Positions 1 through 7,994 of a stretch of 64,000 bases of DNA are shown here, in pieces. The stretch's first letter is position 1; every line of letters starts with the position of its first letter. The notes below the pieces were generated by a model. That model was not told where the DNA came from, did not search any database, and saw only the letters and a list, made by a program, of their open reading frames with translations. This DNA is from Streptomyces lateritius. Its GTDB lineage: Bacteria; Actinomycetota; Actinomycetes; Streptomycetales; Streptomycetaceae. Made by a program: the position numbers and the translations under genes. The stretch lies in contig NZ_BMTO01000008.1 in assembly GCF_014649715.1 (NCBI RefSeq), positions 315,828 to 379,827 on the forward strand, given 5' to 3'.

Positions 1-232
1 CGTCAGCGCCCTGTGGCACGGAGGTGACCATTCCGGTACGTCGTCGCGGAGCCCGCGAGCGCGCAGTCGGGTGGCAGTGAGCCGGACCACAAGGGGGTGG
101 GGGTTGGGCAGGGCCCGGGTCGGATAGCCTGACCGCTGGATATCTCTTCACGTCGAGACACCGATCGATCAAGAGGGGTATCCAGCCTCAGGGGCAGGGA
201 CCCCCACCGCCAGCTGTCTTACGGAGATCGCC
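1..232. other. Left-edge upstream region of mdh
   Basis: I see no convincing gene here. Short open frames run in from the left edge and stop by about base 130, but none has recognisable content. The stretch should hold the mdh promoter. A TCTC-N8-GAGA dyad (143-158) is the most visible symmetric element, but its role is a guess. GGAG at 223-226 is the mdh ribosome binding site. Confidence 0.4.
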
Positions 233-1222
233 ATGACCCGCACTCCCGTGAATGTCACCGTGACCGGCGCGGCCGGCCAGATCGGCTACGCGCTGCTCTT
301 CCGCATCGCCTCCGGCCACCTGCTCGGCGCGGACGTGCCGGTCAAGCTGCGCCTCCTCGAAATCCCGCAGGGCCTCAAGGCCGCCGAGGGCACCGCCATG
401 GAGCTCGACGACTGCGCCTTCCCGCTGCTGCGCGGCATCGACATCTTCGACGACCCGAACAAGGGCTTCGAGGGCGCCAACGTCGCCCTCCTCGTCGGCG
501 CCCGCCCGCGCACCAAGGGCATGGAGCGCGGTGACCTGCTCTCCGCCAACGGCGGCATCTTCAAGCCTCAGGGCAAGGCCATCAACGACAACGCCGCGGA
601 CGACATCAAGGTCCTCGTCGTCGGCAACCCGGCCAACACCAACGCCCTGATCGCCCAGGCCGCGGCCCCGGACGTTCCGGCCGAGCGCTTCACCGCGATG
701 ACCCGCCTGGACCACAACCGCGCGATCTCGCAGCTGGCGAAGAAGACTGGTGCCCCCGTCACCGACATCAAGCGCCTGACCATCTGGGGCAACCACTCCG
801 CCACCCAGTACCCGGACATCTTCCACGCGGAGATCGCCGGCAAGAACGCCGCCGAGGTCGTGGGCGACGAGCAGTGGCTGGCCGACACGTTCATCCCGAC
901 CGTCGCCAAGCGCGGCGCCGCGATCATCGAGGCCCGTGGCGCCTCCTCGGCCGCCTCCGCCGCCAACGCCGCCATCGACCACGTCCACACCTGGGTCAAC
1001 GGCACCGCCGAGGGCGACTGGACGTCCATGGGCATCCCGTCGGACGGCTCCTACGGCGTCCCGGAGGGCCTGATCTCCTCCTTCCCCGTCACCTGCAAGG
1101 ACGGCAAGTACGAGATCGTCCAGGGCCTGGACGTCAACGAGTTCTCCCGCGCCCGCATCGACGCCTCGGTGCGGGAGCTGGCGGAGGAGCGCGACGCGGT
1201 CCGCGAGCTCGGCCTCATCTGA
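233..1222 (+). CDS. mdh: Malate dehydrogenase
   Basis: This 329-residue enzyme interconverts malate and oxaloacetate with NAD(H) in the TCA cycle and is cytoplasmic. The Rossmann glycine motif GAAGQIG is at residues 12-18. The substrate-binding arginine segment GARPRTKGMERGDLL follows, and the catalytic pair is Asp160 (in RLDHNRA) and His188 (in GNHSATQYP). The length is typical of the actinobacterial dimeric MDH class. The ATG has GGAG seven bases upstream. The gene is monocistronic, with a strong hairpin directly after the stop. Identification is secure. Confidence 0.97.
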   Translation: MTRTPVNVTVTGAAGQIGYALLFRIASGHLLGADVPVKLRLLEIPQGLKAAEGTAMELDDCAFPLLRGIDIFDDPNKGFEGANVALLVGARPRTKGMERGDLLSANGGIFKPQGKAINDNAADDIKVLVVGNPANTNALIAQAAAPDVPAERFTAMTRLDHNRAISQLAKKTGAPVTDIKRLTIWGNHSATQYPDIFHAEIAGKNAAEVVGDEQWLADTFIPTVAKRGAAIIEARGASSAASAANAAIDHVHTWVNGTAEGDWTSMGIPSDGSYGVPEGLISSFPVTCKDGKYEIVQGLDVNEFSRARIDASVRELAEERDAVRELGLI

Positions 1223-1250
1223 GCCTGAGCGACTGGACGACGCGCGACGC

Positions 1251-1285
1251 ACGGCGCCCCCGGCCTGCACGGCCGGGGGCGCCGT
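1251..1285 (+). terminator. Terminator of mdh
   Basis: A perfect 15-bp stem (1251-1265 with 1271-1285) encloses a 5-nt loop TGCAC and is followed by TTCTTG. It lies 29 bases after the mdh stop. The GC-rich stem without a long U tract is typical of Streptomyces terminators. The remaining stretch to 1495 holds no gene, only a short CGGTTCGC repeat near 1319. Confidence 0.85.
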
Positions 1286-1495
1286 TCTTGTGTCGGACAC
1301 CGCGCGGCTACTCCGTGAGTCGGTTCGCCGGTTCGCCGGTTCGGCCCCGCCCCCGCAGCGTCCGGAGCGGCCCGGGAAGCCGGCCGCCTCGAAGAACCGG
1401 GCCGAGGCCGCGTCCCCCAGGCCCGGCACGACCAGGGATCGCCGCCGACCGTCCGGAGCGCAGGGCGCGCGGCGCCTGCGCGCGAGCCCCGAGGC

Positions 1496-2026
1496 TCACT
1501 TCTTGTACTGCCCGGGCGTGTAGTGACCGGGCGTCATACGGGTGGTGACGCCGATACGGTTCCAGGCGTTGATGACCGTGATCCCGGCGATGACCCGGGC
1601 CAGCTCGTCCTCGTCGAAGTGGGCCGCGGCCTTCGCGTACACCTCGTCGGGCACGAAGCCGTCCGTGAGGACGGTGACGGCCTCCGTCAGCGCGAGCGCC
1701 GCGAGCTCGCGCTCGGTGTAGAAGTGGCGCGACTCCTCCCAGGCGGAGAGCTGGACGATCCGCTCGACCGACTCGCCCTCCGCCAGCGCGTCCTTGGAGT
1801 GCATGTCGATGCAGAAGGCGCAGTGGTTGATCTGTGATGCCCGGATCTTGATCAGGTGGTAGAGCGTCGGGTCGACGCCCTTCGCCGCCTCGGTCTCCAG
1901 GCGGACCATCGCGCGGTAGAAGCCGGGGAGCCGCTCGGCGAGGGCGAGACGGGGGCCGTGCTCGTGGGCGTACTCCGTCCTCGTGGCGCCGTTCGCGGGG
2001 TTCGTCGTGCTCGTCGTGGTCGTCAT
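1496..2026 (-). CDS. AhpD-like carboxymuconolactone decarboxylase family protein
   Basis: This 176-residue protein belongs to the CMD/AhpD fold, whose members act as alkylhydroperoxidase-type thiol reductases or decarboxylases. The CxxC redox motif with downstream His is visible as CAFCIDMHSKDA, and WEESRHFYTERELAALALTEAV is the usual second conserved block. ATG at 2026 was chosen; a GTG three codons upstream is an alternative. It diverges from the MocR-type regulator at 2074 with only 47 bases between the starts, so that regulator probably controls it. The substrate cannot be read from sequence. Confidence 0.85.
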   Translation of the reverse strand: MTTTTSTTNPANGATRTEYAHEHGPRLALAERLPGFYRAMVRLETEAAKGVDPTLYHLIKIRASQINHCAFCIDMHSKDALAEGESVERIVQLSAWEESRHFYTERELAALALTEAVTVLTDGFVPDEVYAKAAAHFDEDELARVIAGITVINAWNRIGVTTRMTPGHYTPGQYKK

Positions 2027-2073
2027 GGTTCTCACCGTAGGGGTGCGATGGCGCAGGAGTATGGTCCATTCGC

Positions 2074-3486
2074 ATGGCGAACGACTGGGCCACTTTGGGG
2101 GTCGACCTCCATCTGGAACTGCGCGGGCCGAAGCTGCGGACGGGGCTGATGGACGCCCTGCGCGAGGCCGTTCGCAGCGGGCGTCTGGAGGCGGGGGTAC
2201 GGCTTCCCTCCTCGCGCTCGCTCGCCGCCGACCTGGGCGTGGCCCGCAACACCGTCGCCGACGCGTACGCCGAGCTGGTCGCCGAGGGGTGGCTGACGGC
2301 CCGGCAGGGCTCCGGCACCCGGGTCGCCTCGCGCGCCGCCCCGCGCCCGGCGATCGGGGCGGGTGCGCGCCCCGCGGCGGCGGTCAGGCCCGACACCGCG
2401 CGGCCGACGTACAACCTCAAGCCCGGCGTGCCCGACCTCGCCTCCTTCCCGCGCGCCGAATGGCTCAAGGCGTCCCGGCGCGCGCTGACGGCCGCCCCGA
2501 ACGAGGCGTTCGGGTACGGCGATCCCCGCGGCCGGATCGAACTGCGCACCGTCCTCGCCGAGTACCTCGCCCGGGCGCGGGGCGTCCACGCGCGGCCGGA
2601 GCGGATCGTGCTCTGCTCCGGCTTCGTCCACGGACTGATGCTGATCGGGCAGGTGCTCCGGGCCCGCCGGGTACGGGAGGTGGCGGTCGAGTCGTACGGC
2701 CTCGGCGTGCACGGGGACCTGCTGACCCGGGCCGGAATGCGGCTGCCCGCCCTGCCCTTCGACGAACTCGGCACCCGCACCGGTGAGCTGAGCGGCATGA
2801 AGGGGGTGGGGGCGGTGCTGATGACGGCCGCCCACCAGTTCCCGCTCGGCGGCGCGCTCCACCCGGACCGGCGGGCGGCGGTGATCGACTGGGCGCGGGC
2901 CTCGGGGGGCCTGGTCCTGGAGGACGACTACGACGGGGAGTTCCGCTACGACCGTCAGCCGGTCGGCGCGCTCCAGGGCCTGGACCCCGAGCGGGTGGTC
3001 TACCTGGGCACGGCCAGCAAGTCCCTGGCGCCCGGCCTCCGGCTGGCCTGGATGGTGCTGCCGGAGGGCCTGGTGGACGAGGTGGTCGCGGCGAAGGGAA
3101 CGGTGGACTGGATGTCCAGCTCCCTGGAGCAGCTGACGTTCGCGGAGTTCCTCGGCTCGGGGGCGTACGACCGGCACGTGCGGGCGATGCGGCTGCGCTA
3201 CCGGCGCCGCCGCGACGAGTTGGTGGAGGCGGTGGCCGAGCACTCCTCGCGGACCCGGGTGAGCGGTATCGCGGCCGGCCTCCACGCGGTCCTGGAACTC
3301 CCGCCCGGCTCCGAGCCCGAGGTCCTCCGGTCCGCCGCGTGGCAGGGCCTGGCGCTCCTCGGTCTCGACCGCTTCCGCCATCCCGACGTGCCCAGGACCC
3401 TCGACGGCCTCGTCGTCGGCTACGGCACCCCGCCGGACAGCGGCTGGGCGGGCGCGCTCCGGGCCCTCTGCCGGGTGCTGCCGTGA
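2074..3486 (+). CDS. MocR-type GntR/aminotransferase transcriptional regulator
   Basis: This 470-residue chimera has an N-terminal GntR winged helix (about residues 10-85, with LPSSRSLAADLGVARNTV as the recognition part). A fold-type I aminotransferase domain follows, with the PLP-lysine in GTASKSLAPGLRLAW and the cofactor-binding aspartate region EDDYDGEFRYD. MocR regulators use PLP or PLP adducts as effectors. The divergent AhpD-like gene is the likely target. No pdxS/pdxT lies nearby, so a PdxR role is not supported. The odd palindrome ATGGTCCAT at 2061-2069, just before the start, could be an operator. TATGGT eight bases before the ATG suggests a leaderless or short-leader transcript. Confidence 0.9.
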   Translation: MANDWATLGVDLHLELRGPKLRTGLMDALREAVRSGRLEAGVRLPSSRSLAADLGVARNTVADAYAELVAEGWLTARQGSGTRVASRAAPRPAIGAGARPAAAVRPDTARPTYNLKPGVPDLASFPRAEWLKASRRALTAAPNEAFGYGDPRGRIELRTVLAEYLARARGVHARPERIVLCSGFVHGLMLIGQVLRARRVREVAVESYGLGVHGDLLTRAGMRLPALPFDELGTRTGELSGMKGVGAVLMTAAHQFPLGGALHPDRRAAVIDWARASGGLVLEDDYDGEFRYDRQPVGALQGLDPERVVYLGTASKSLAPGLRLAWMVLPEGLVDEVVAAKGTVDWMSSSLEQLTFAEFLGSGAYDRHVRAMRLRYRRRRDELVEAVAEHSSRTRVSGIAAGLHAVLELPPGSEPEVLRSAAWQGLALLGLDRFRHPDVPRTLDGLVVGYGTPPDSGWAGALRALCRVLP

Positions 3487-3608
3487 CCGGCGCCGACGGT
3501 GCCACCGCTGCCGTGGTGCCGTAGTCGGGACAAAACGACGCTCGTGCGAGGGTGCTCGGACACCGGCCTAAACTGTGCGGTCGCGACCAGGCGACGGGGA
3601 GGACGGAC

Positions 3609-3881
3609 ATGCGCAGGCTGAGGTCGAGCACGGTGGTGCTCGGCGGTATGGGGGTGCTCGCGGCGACGATCACCGCGTGCGGGTCCGAGCCCGACAGGCG
3701 GTGCGTCGACCCGGTGACGCGCGAGAAACTGCCGAGCTACGAGTGCGAGAGCGGCAGTTCCACGCGCGGCTCGTACTACTACGGCGGCCGGGTCGCGAAC
3801 GGCACGGTCAGCGGCGGCAGCTTCGACAAGTCCGCCGTGGACACCGGCGGCTTCGGCTGCTCCGGCTCGGGCGGCGGCTGA
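3609..3881 (+). CDS. Small putative lipoprotein
   Basis: This 90-residue protein has a signal peptide and a lipobox-like site (TITAC, Cys at about residue 22). A short Cys-containing segment (DRRCVDPVTREKLPSYEC) follows, with a Gly/Ser/Tyr-rich tail. The start ATG at 3609 places the signal peptide correctly. It ends 9 bases before the ATP-grasp gene, so the two are almost certainly one operon. The arrangement recalls the enterobacterial ygiB-ygiC pair (DUF1190-type lipoprotein plus glutathionylspermidine-synthase-like enzyme). That parallel is an inference from context and composition. Confidence 0.75.
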   Translation: MRRLRSSTVVLGGMGVLAATITACGSEPDRRCVDPVTREKLPSYECESGSSTRGSYYYGGRVANGTVSGGSFDKSAVDTGGFGCSGSGGG

Positions 3882-3890
3882 CCCGCCACC

Positions 3891-5075
3891 ATGGAACGGC
3901 ACACCATCGAACCGAGGCCCGACTGGCAGCGGACCGTGGAGGAGCAGGGGCTCGTCTACCCCCTCACCCGGTACCCCGACGGCTCCCTGCTCCCGTACTG
4001 GGACGAGAGCGCGTACTACTCCTTCAGCCTGCCCGAGGTCGAGGCGCTCGAGGAGGTCGTCGAGGAGCTGCACGCCATGTGCCTGGCGGCGGCCGCGCAC
4101 ATCGTCGAGCAGGACCGTTTCGCCGACCTGGGTCTCACCGACCCCCGGCTCGCCTCCCTCGTCGCCGAGTCCTGGCGCCGCCGTGCCGAACTCCCCTCCC
4201 TCTACGGCCGTTTCGACCTCCGCTACGACGGCACCGGTCCGGCCAAGATGCTGGAGTACAACGCCGACACCCCCACCTCCCTGGTCGAGGCCGCCAGCCC
4301 GCAGTGGTTCTGGATGGAGGACCGCTTCCCCGGCGCCGACCAGTGGAACTCGCTCCACGAGCGGCTCGTCGACGCGTGGCGGCGCCAGGCGAAGCTGCTG
4401 CCGCCGGGCAGCCCGGTCCATTTCGTCCACTCCGACGGGGACGAGCTCGGCGAGGACCTGATGACCGTGGCGTACCTGCGCGAGACGGCCCAGCAGGCGG
4501 GGCTCGACACGGAGGCGCTCTCGGTCGAACGGATCGGGTGGGACCGGCTGTCGGGGCGGTTCGTGGACGACCGGCTGCGCTTCATCCGCAGCTGCTTCAA
4601 GCTCTACCCGTGGGAGTGGCTGACCACCGACCGCTTCGGCCCGCACGTCCTGGACACCCTCGACAACGGCGGCGGTACGGGGACGACCTGCTGGATCGAG
4701 CCCGCCTGGAAGATGCTCCTCTCCAACAAGGCTCTGCTGGCCGTGTTGTGGGAGCTCTACCCGGGGCACCCGAACCTGCTCCCCGCCTACCTGAACGGCC
4801 CGCGCGAGCTGGCCGCGCACGGCGGGTACGTCGCCAAGCCGCTCCTCGGCCGGGAGGGCGCGGGCGTGACGATCCACGAGCCCGGCGCCCCGGCCGTCGT
4901 ACGGGAGGAGCCCTGCTGCTACCAGGAGCTGGCCCCGCTGCCGGACTTCGACGGCAACCGGGTGGTGCTCGGCGCGTGGGTCGTCGAGGACGAGGCGGCG
5001 GGACTCGGCATCCGGGAGTCGGCGGGCCTGGTCACGGACGAGTACGCCCGCTTCCTGCCGCACGTCATTCTCTGA
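3891..5075 (+). CDS. Glutathionylspermidine synthase-like ATP-grasp protein
   Basis: This 394-residue protein resembles the synthetase domain of glutathionylspermidine synthase (the YgiC/YjfC type), which ligates amines to peptide carboxylates using ATP. Typical segments are FDLRYDGTGPAKMLEYNADTPTSL (residues about 105-130), a C-terminal ATP-grasp stretch AKPLLGREGAGV, and the end PCCYQELAPLPDFDGNRVVLGAWVV. The amidase domain of the E. coli enzyme is absent, as usual for the stand-alone type. Streptomyces do not make glutathione, so the true substrate is unknown; a cell-envelope peptide or polyamine is a guess. It is co-transcribed with the small lipoprotein. Confidence 0.85.
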   Translation: MERHTIEPRPDWQRTVEEQGLVYPLTRYPDGSLLPYWDESAYYSFSLPEVEALEEVVEELHAMCLAAAAHIVEQDRFADLGLTDPRLASLVAESWRRRAELPSLYGRFDLRYDGTGPAKMLEYNADTPTSLVEAASPQWFWMEDRFPGADQWNSLHERLVDAWRRQAKLLPPGSPVHFVHSDGDELGEDLMTVAYLRETAQQAGLDTEALSVERIGWDRLSGRFVDDRLRFIRSCFKLYPWEWLTTDRFGPHVLDTLDNGGGTGTTCWIEPAWKMLLSNKALLAVLWELYPGHPNLLPAYLNGPRELAAHGGYVAKPLLGREGAGVTIHEPGAPAVVREEPCCYQELAPLPDFDGNRVVLGAWVVEDEAAGLGIRESAGLVTDEYARFLPHVIL

Positions 5076-5176
5076 CGTCGTTTCCCCGGGGACCCGGCTC
5101 CGCCGGCCGCCGTCGTGCCGGCCGGCCGATCGGGCGAACGAGCGAGCGGGCGGCCGGTCCGCCGGGGCGGGCGGAG

Positions 5177-6382
5177 TCAGTCCGACAGCACCGCCCGCAG
5201 CTGCTCCAGGCCCCAGTCCAGGTCCTCCTTGGCGATCACCAGCGGGGGAGCGATCCGGATCGTCGAACCGTGGGTGTCCTTCACCAGCACCCCCCGGTCC
5301 ATCAGCCTCTCCGAGATCTCCCGTCCCGTGCCCCGGGACGGGACGATGTCCACACCCGCCCACAGCCCCCGGCCGCGGACCTTCTCCACCGCTCCGCCGC
5401 CCACGAGCAGTCCCAGCTCGGCGTGGAGATGCTCACCCAGCTCGGTCGCCCGCTGCTGGTACTCGCCGGTCCGCAACATCGCGATGACCTCCAGGGCCAC
5501 CGCGCAGGCCAGCGGATTGCCGCCGAACGTCGACCCGTGCTCACCCGGCCGGAACACCCCGAGGACGTCACGGTCCGCCACCACGGCGGAGACGGGCACG
5601 ACCCCGCCGCCCAGCGCCTTGCCCAGGACGTACACGTCCGGCACCACGCCCTCGTGCTCGCACGCGAAGGTCTTCCCGGTCCGGCCGAGGCCGGACTGGA
5701 TCTCGTCCGCCATGAACAGCACGTTCCGCGCCCGGGTCAACTCCCGCACCCCGCGCAGGTATCCGGCCGGCGGCACCAGGACACCCGCCTCGCCCTGGAT
5801 CGGCTCCAGGAGGACCGCGACCGTGTTCTCCGTGACCGCCCGCTCCATCGCCGTCAGGTCGCCGTACGGAACGATCTCGAAGCCCGGGGTGTACGGGCCG
5901 TAGTGATCCCGCGCCTCGTGATCCGTGGAGAAGCTCACGATCGTGGTCGTCCGGCCGTGGAAGTTGTTCCCCGCGACCACGATCTTCGCGTGCCCGTCCG
6001 GCACGCCCTTGACCTCGTACCCCCACTTCCGCGCGGTCTTCACGGCCGTCTCGACCGCCTCCGCGCCCGTGTTCATCGGCAGCACCATCTCCTTGCCGCA
6101 CAGCTCCGCGAGGCGCGTACAGAACTCCGCGAACCGGTCGTGGTGGAACGCCCTCGACGTGAGCGTCACCCGCTCCAGCTGCGCCCGCGCCGCCTCGATC
6201 AGCCGGCGGTTGCCGTGCCCGAAGTTGAGCGCCGAGTACCCGGCGAGCATGTCGAGGTAGCGGCGCCCCTCGACATCGGTCATCCACGCCCCGTCCGCCG
6301 AGGCGACCACGACGGGCAGGGGGTGGTAGTTGTGTGCGCTGTGCGCCTCCGCGGAAGCGATCGCGTCTTGCGTCCTCGACAC
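5177..6382 (-). CDS. rocD: Ornithine aminotransferase
   Basis: This 401-residue class III aminotransferase should convert ornithine plus 2-oxoglutarate to glutamate semialdehyde plus glutamate. The PLP lysine is K255 in VLGKALGGGVVPVS. Other family blocks are NTGAEAVETAVKTARKWGY, the cofactor-binding DEIQSGLGRTG and STFGGNPLACAVA. The GTG at 6382 is preceded by GGAG; frames that begin further upstream lack family similarity. It diverges from glyA across 274 bases. Length and motifs fit RocD well, though other class III members share many of them. Confidence 0.92.
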   Translation of the reverse strand: MSRTQDAIASAEAHSAHNYHPLPVVVASADGAWMTDVEGRRYLDMLAGYSALNFGHGNRRLIEAARAQLERVTLTSRAFHHDRFAEFCTRLAELCGKEMVLPMNTGAEAVETAVKTARKWGYEVKGVPDGHAKIVVAGNNFHGRTTTIVSFSTDHEARDHYGPYTPGFEIVPYGDLTAMERAVTENTVAVLLEPIQGEAGVLVPPAGYLRGVRELTRARNVLFMADEIQSGLGRTGKTFACEHEGVVPDVYVLGKALGGGVVPVSAVVADRDVLGVFRPGEHGSTFGGNPLACAVALEVIAMLRTGEYQQRATELGEHLHAELGLLVGGGAVEKVRGRGLWAGVDIVPSRGTGREISERLMDRGVLVKDTHGSTIRIAPPLVIAKEDLDWGLEQLRAVLSD

Positions 6383-6493
6383 GGGATCTCCGTTCGTCCT
6401 GCGGCCCGGGGGTGGGTGTGGCCCCTTTCTTATCGTCGCTCGGATGCCGGACGGGGAAACCTCGGTGACGACGCGCCCGCTAGGCTGCGAGCA

Positions 6494-6575
6494 CGCACGG
6501 CGACTGGCGTACGGGGAAGCGACCCCGGGGAAGCCGTGCGCGGCAGACATACGAGGCGCCGCTCGCCTGGGCGCC
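6494..6575 (+). ncRNA. ZTP (pfl) riboswitch upstream of glyA
   Basis: The conserved ZTP aptamer is visible. P1 is a perfect 8-bp helix (CGCACGGC 6494-6501 with GCCGTGCG 6533-6540) enclosing the signature GACTGGCG (6502-6509), a small CGGGG/CCCCG hairpin (6512-6527) and GGGAA. After a short linker, P3 (GGCGCC 6555-6560 with 6570-6575) presents the loop CGCCTGG. Its CGCC (6564-6567) can pair with GGCG (6506-6509), the diagnostic pseudoknot. The class senses ZMP/ZTP, a sign of 10-formyl-THF shortage, and commonly precedes glyA. A small CGGGA/TCCCG hairpin (6577-6591) may belong to the expression platform. Confidence 0.88.
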
Positions 6576-6656
6576 GCGGGACCCTTTCCCGTGTGGTGCC
6601 GCGACCGCGACTCGCCGTGGTGCCCCGGGAACAGCCGAACGCCCCGGAGGAACGCC

Positions 6657-7919
6657 ATGACCGCCCCGCACCCCGCACTCGCCGCCACCGATCCCGAACT
6701 CGCCGCCCTCGTCGGCGCCGAGGAGCGGCTGCAGGCCGAGACCCTGCGGCTGATCCCCAGCGAGAACTACGTCTCCCAAGCCGTGCTCGAAGCGTCCGGC
6801 ACCGTCCTGCAGAACAAGTACAGCGAGGGTTACCCCGGCCGCCGCTACTACGAGGGCCAGCAGAACATCGACCGGATCGAGACCCTCGCCGTCGAACGCG
6901 CCAAGGCGCTCTTCGGCGTCGACCACGCCAACGTCCAGCCGTACTCCGGCTCCCCGGCCAACCTCGCCGTCTACCTCGCCTTCGCCCGGCCCGGCGACAC
7001 CGTGATGGGCATGGCCCTGCCGATGGGCGGCCACCTCACCCACGGCTGGGGCGTCTCGGCCACCGGCACCTGGTTCCACGGCGTGCAGTACGGCGTACGC
7101 CAGGACACCGGGCTCATCGACTTCGACCAGGTCCGTGAACTCGCGCTCAAGGAACGGCCGAAGGTGATCTTCTGCGGCAGCACCGCCCTGCCGCGCACGA
7201 TCGACTTCGCCGCCTTCGGCGAGATCGCCCGCGAGGCGGGCGCCGTACTCGTCGCCGACGTCGCCCACATCGCCGGCCTGATCGCGGGCGGCGCCCACCC
7301 CTCCCCGGTCCCGCACGTCGACGTCGTCTCGACCACCACCCACAAGACCCTGCGCGGCCCGCGCGGCGCCATGCTCATGTCCCGCGAGGAGCACGCCAAG
7401 GCTCTCGACAAGGCCGTCTTCCCCGGCCTCCAGGGCGGCCCGCACAACCAGACCACCGCCGCCGTGGCCGTCGCCCTGCACGAGGCCGCCCAGCCCTCCT
7501 TCCGCCACTACGCCCACGCCGTCGTCGCCAACGCCAAGGCTCTCGCCGAGGCGCTCCTCGCCCGCGGCTTCGACCTGGTCTCCGGCGGCACGGACAACCA
7601 CCTGATCCTGATGGACCTCACCCCCAAGGAGGTCCCGGGCAAGATCGCGGCGAAGGCCCTCGACCGGGCCGGGATCGTCGTCAACTACAACACCGTCCCC
7701 TACGACCCCCGGAAGCCCTTCGACCCCTCCGGCATCCGCATCGGCACCCCCTCCCTCACCTCCCGGGGCCTCGGCACGGAGCACATGGCCCAGGTCGCCG
7801 CCTGGATCGACCGCGGTGTGGCCGCGGCGGGCGCCGGCGACGAGGACGCGCTCCTCACCGTCCGCGCGGAGGTCGCGGAGCTGATGGCGGCCTTCCCGGC
7901 CCCCGGCCTCCCGGTCTGA
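6657..7919 (+). CDS. glyA: Serine hydroxymethyltransferase
   Basis: This 420-residue PLP enzyme converts serine and tetrahydrofolate to glycine and 5,10-methylene-THF. The N-terminal block LRLIPSENYVSQAVLEASG, the folate-site block KYSEGYPGRRYYEGQ, and the PLP lysine K230 in STTTHKTLRGPRGAM are all present. ATG 6657 has GGAGG at 6646-6650. The ZTP riboswitch in the leader ties expression to one-carbon and purine status. It diverges from rocD. Because the riboswitch serves this gene, it is probably dedicated to one-carbon supply; the genome may carry a further SHMT gene elsewhere. Confidence 0.97.
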   Translation: MTAPHPALAATDPELAALVGAEERLQAETLRLIPSENYVSQAVLEASGTVLQNKYSEGYPGRRYYEGQQNIDRIETLAVERAKALFGVDHANVQPYSGSPANLAVYLAFARPGDTVMGMALPMGGHLTHGWGVSATGTWFHGVQYGVRQDTGLIDFDQVRELALKERPKVIFCGSTALPRTIDFAAFGEIAREAGAVLVADVAHIAGLIAGGAHPSPVPHVDVVSTTTHKTLRGPRGAMLMSREEHAKALDKAVFPGLQGGPHNQTTAAVAVALHEAAQPSFRHYAHAVVANAKALAEALLARGFDLVSGGTDNHLILMDLTPKEVPGKIAAKALDRAGIVVNYNTVPYDPRKPFDPSGIRIGTPSLTSRGLGTEHMAQVAAWIDRGVAAAGAGDEDALLTVRAEVAELMAAFPAPGLPV

Positions 7920-7994
7920 CCGGCGCCACCGCCCCGGCGCCCCCGGCCCGGTCCCGGACCTCCGGCGGCCGGGCCGGCCGGGCGAATCCGCCCG

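Noticed and set aside
1..130. 3' end of a gene entering from the left edge.
   Set aside because: Two frames are open for 25-40 codons, but nothing is recognisable and the stretch is too short to support a call.
1319..1345. CGGTTCGC triplicate after the mdh terminator.
   Set aside because: It is a very short 8-bp slippage repeat in non-coding DNA with no sign of function.
6400..6656. Possible glycine riboswitch before glyA.
   Set aside because: No tandem glycine aptamer features are visible, whereas the GACTGGCG core and pseudoknot match the ZTP class.
3575..7138. A 1187-codon open frame on the plus strand.
   Set aside because: It runs out of frame through the ATP-grasp gene and glyA and antisense to rocD. 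It is an out-of-frame shadow caused by lack of A/T-rich stop codons.
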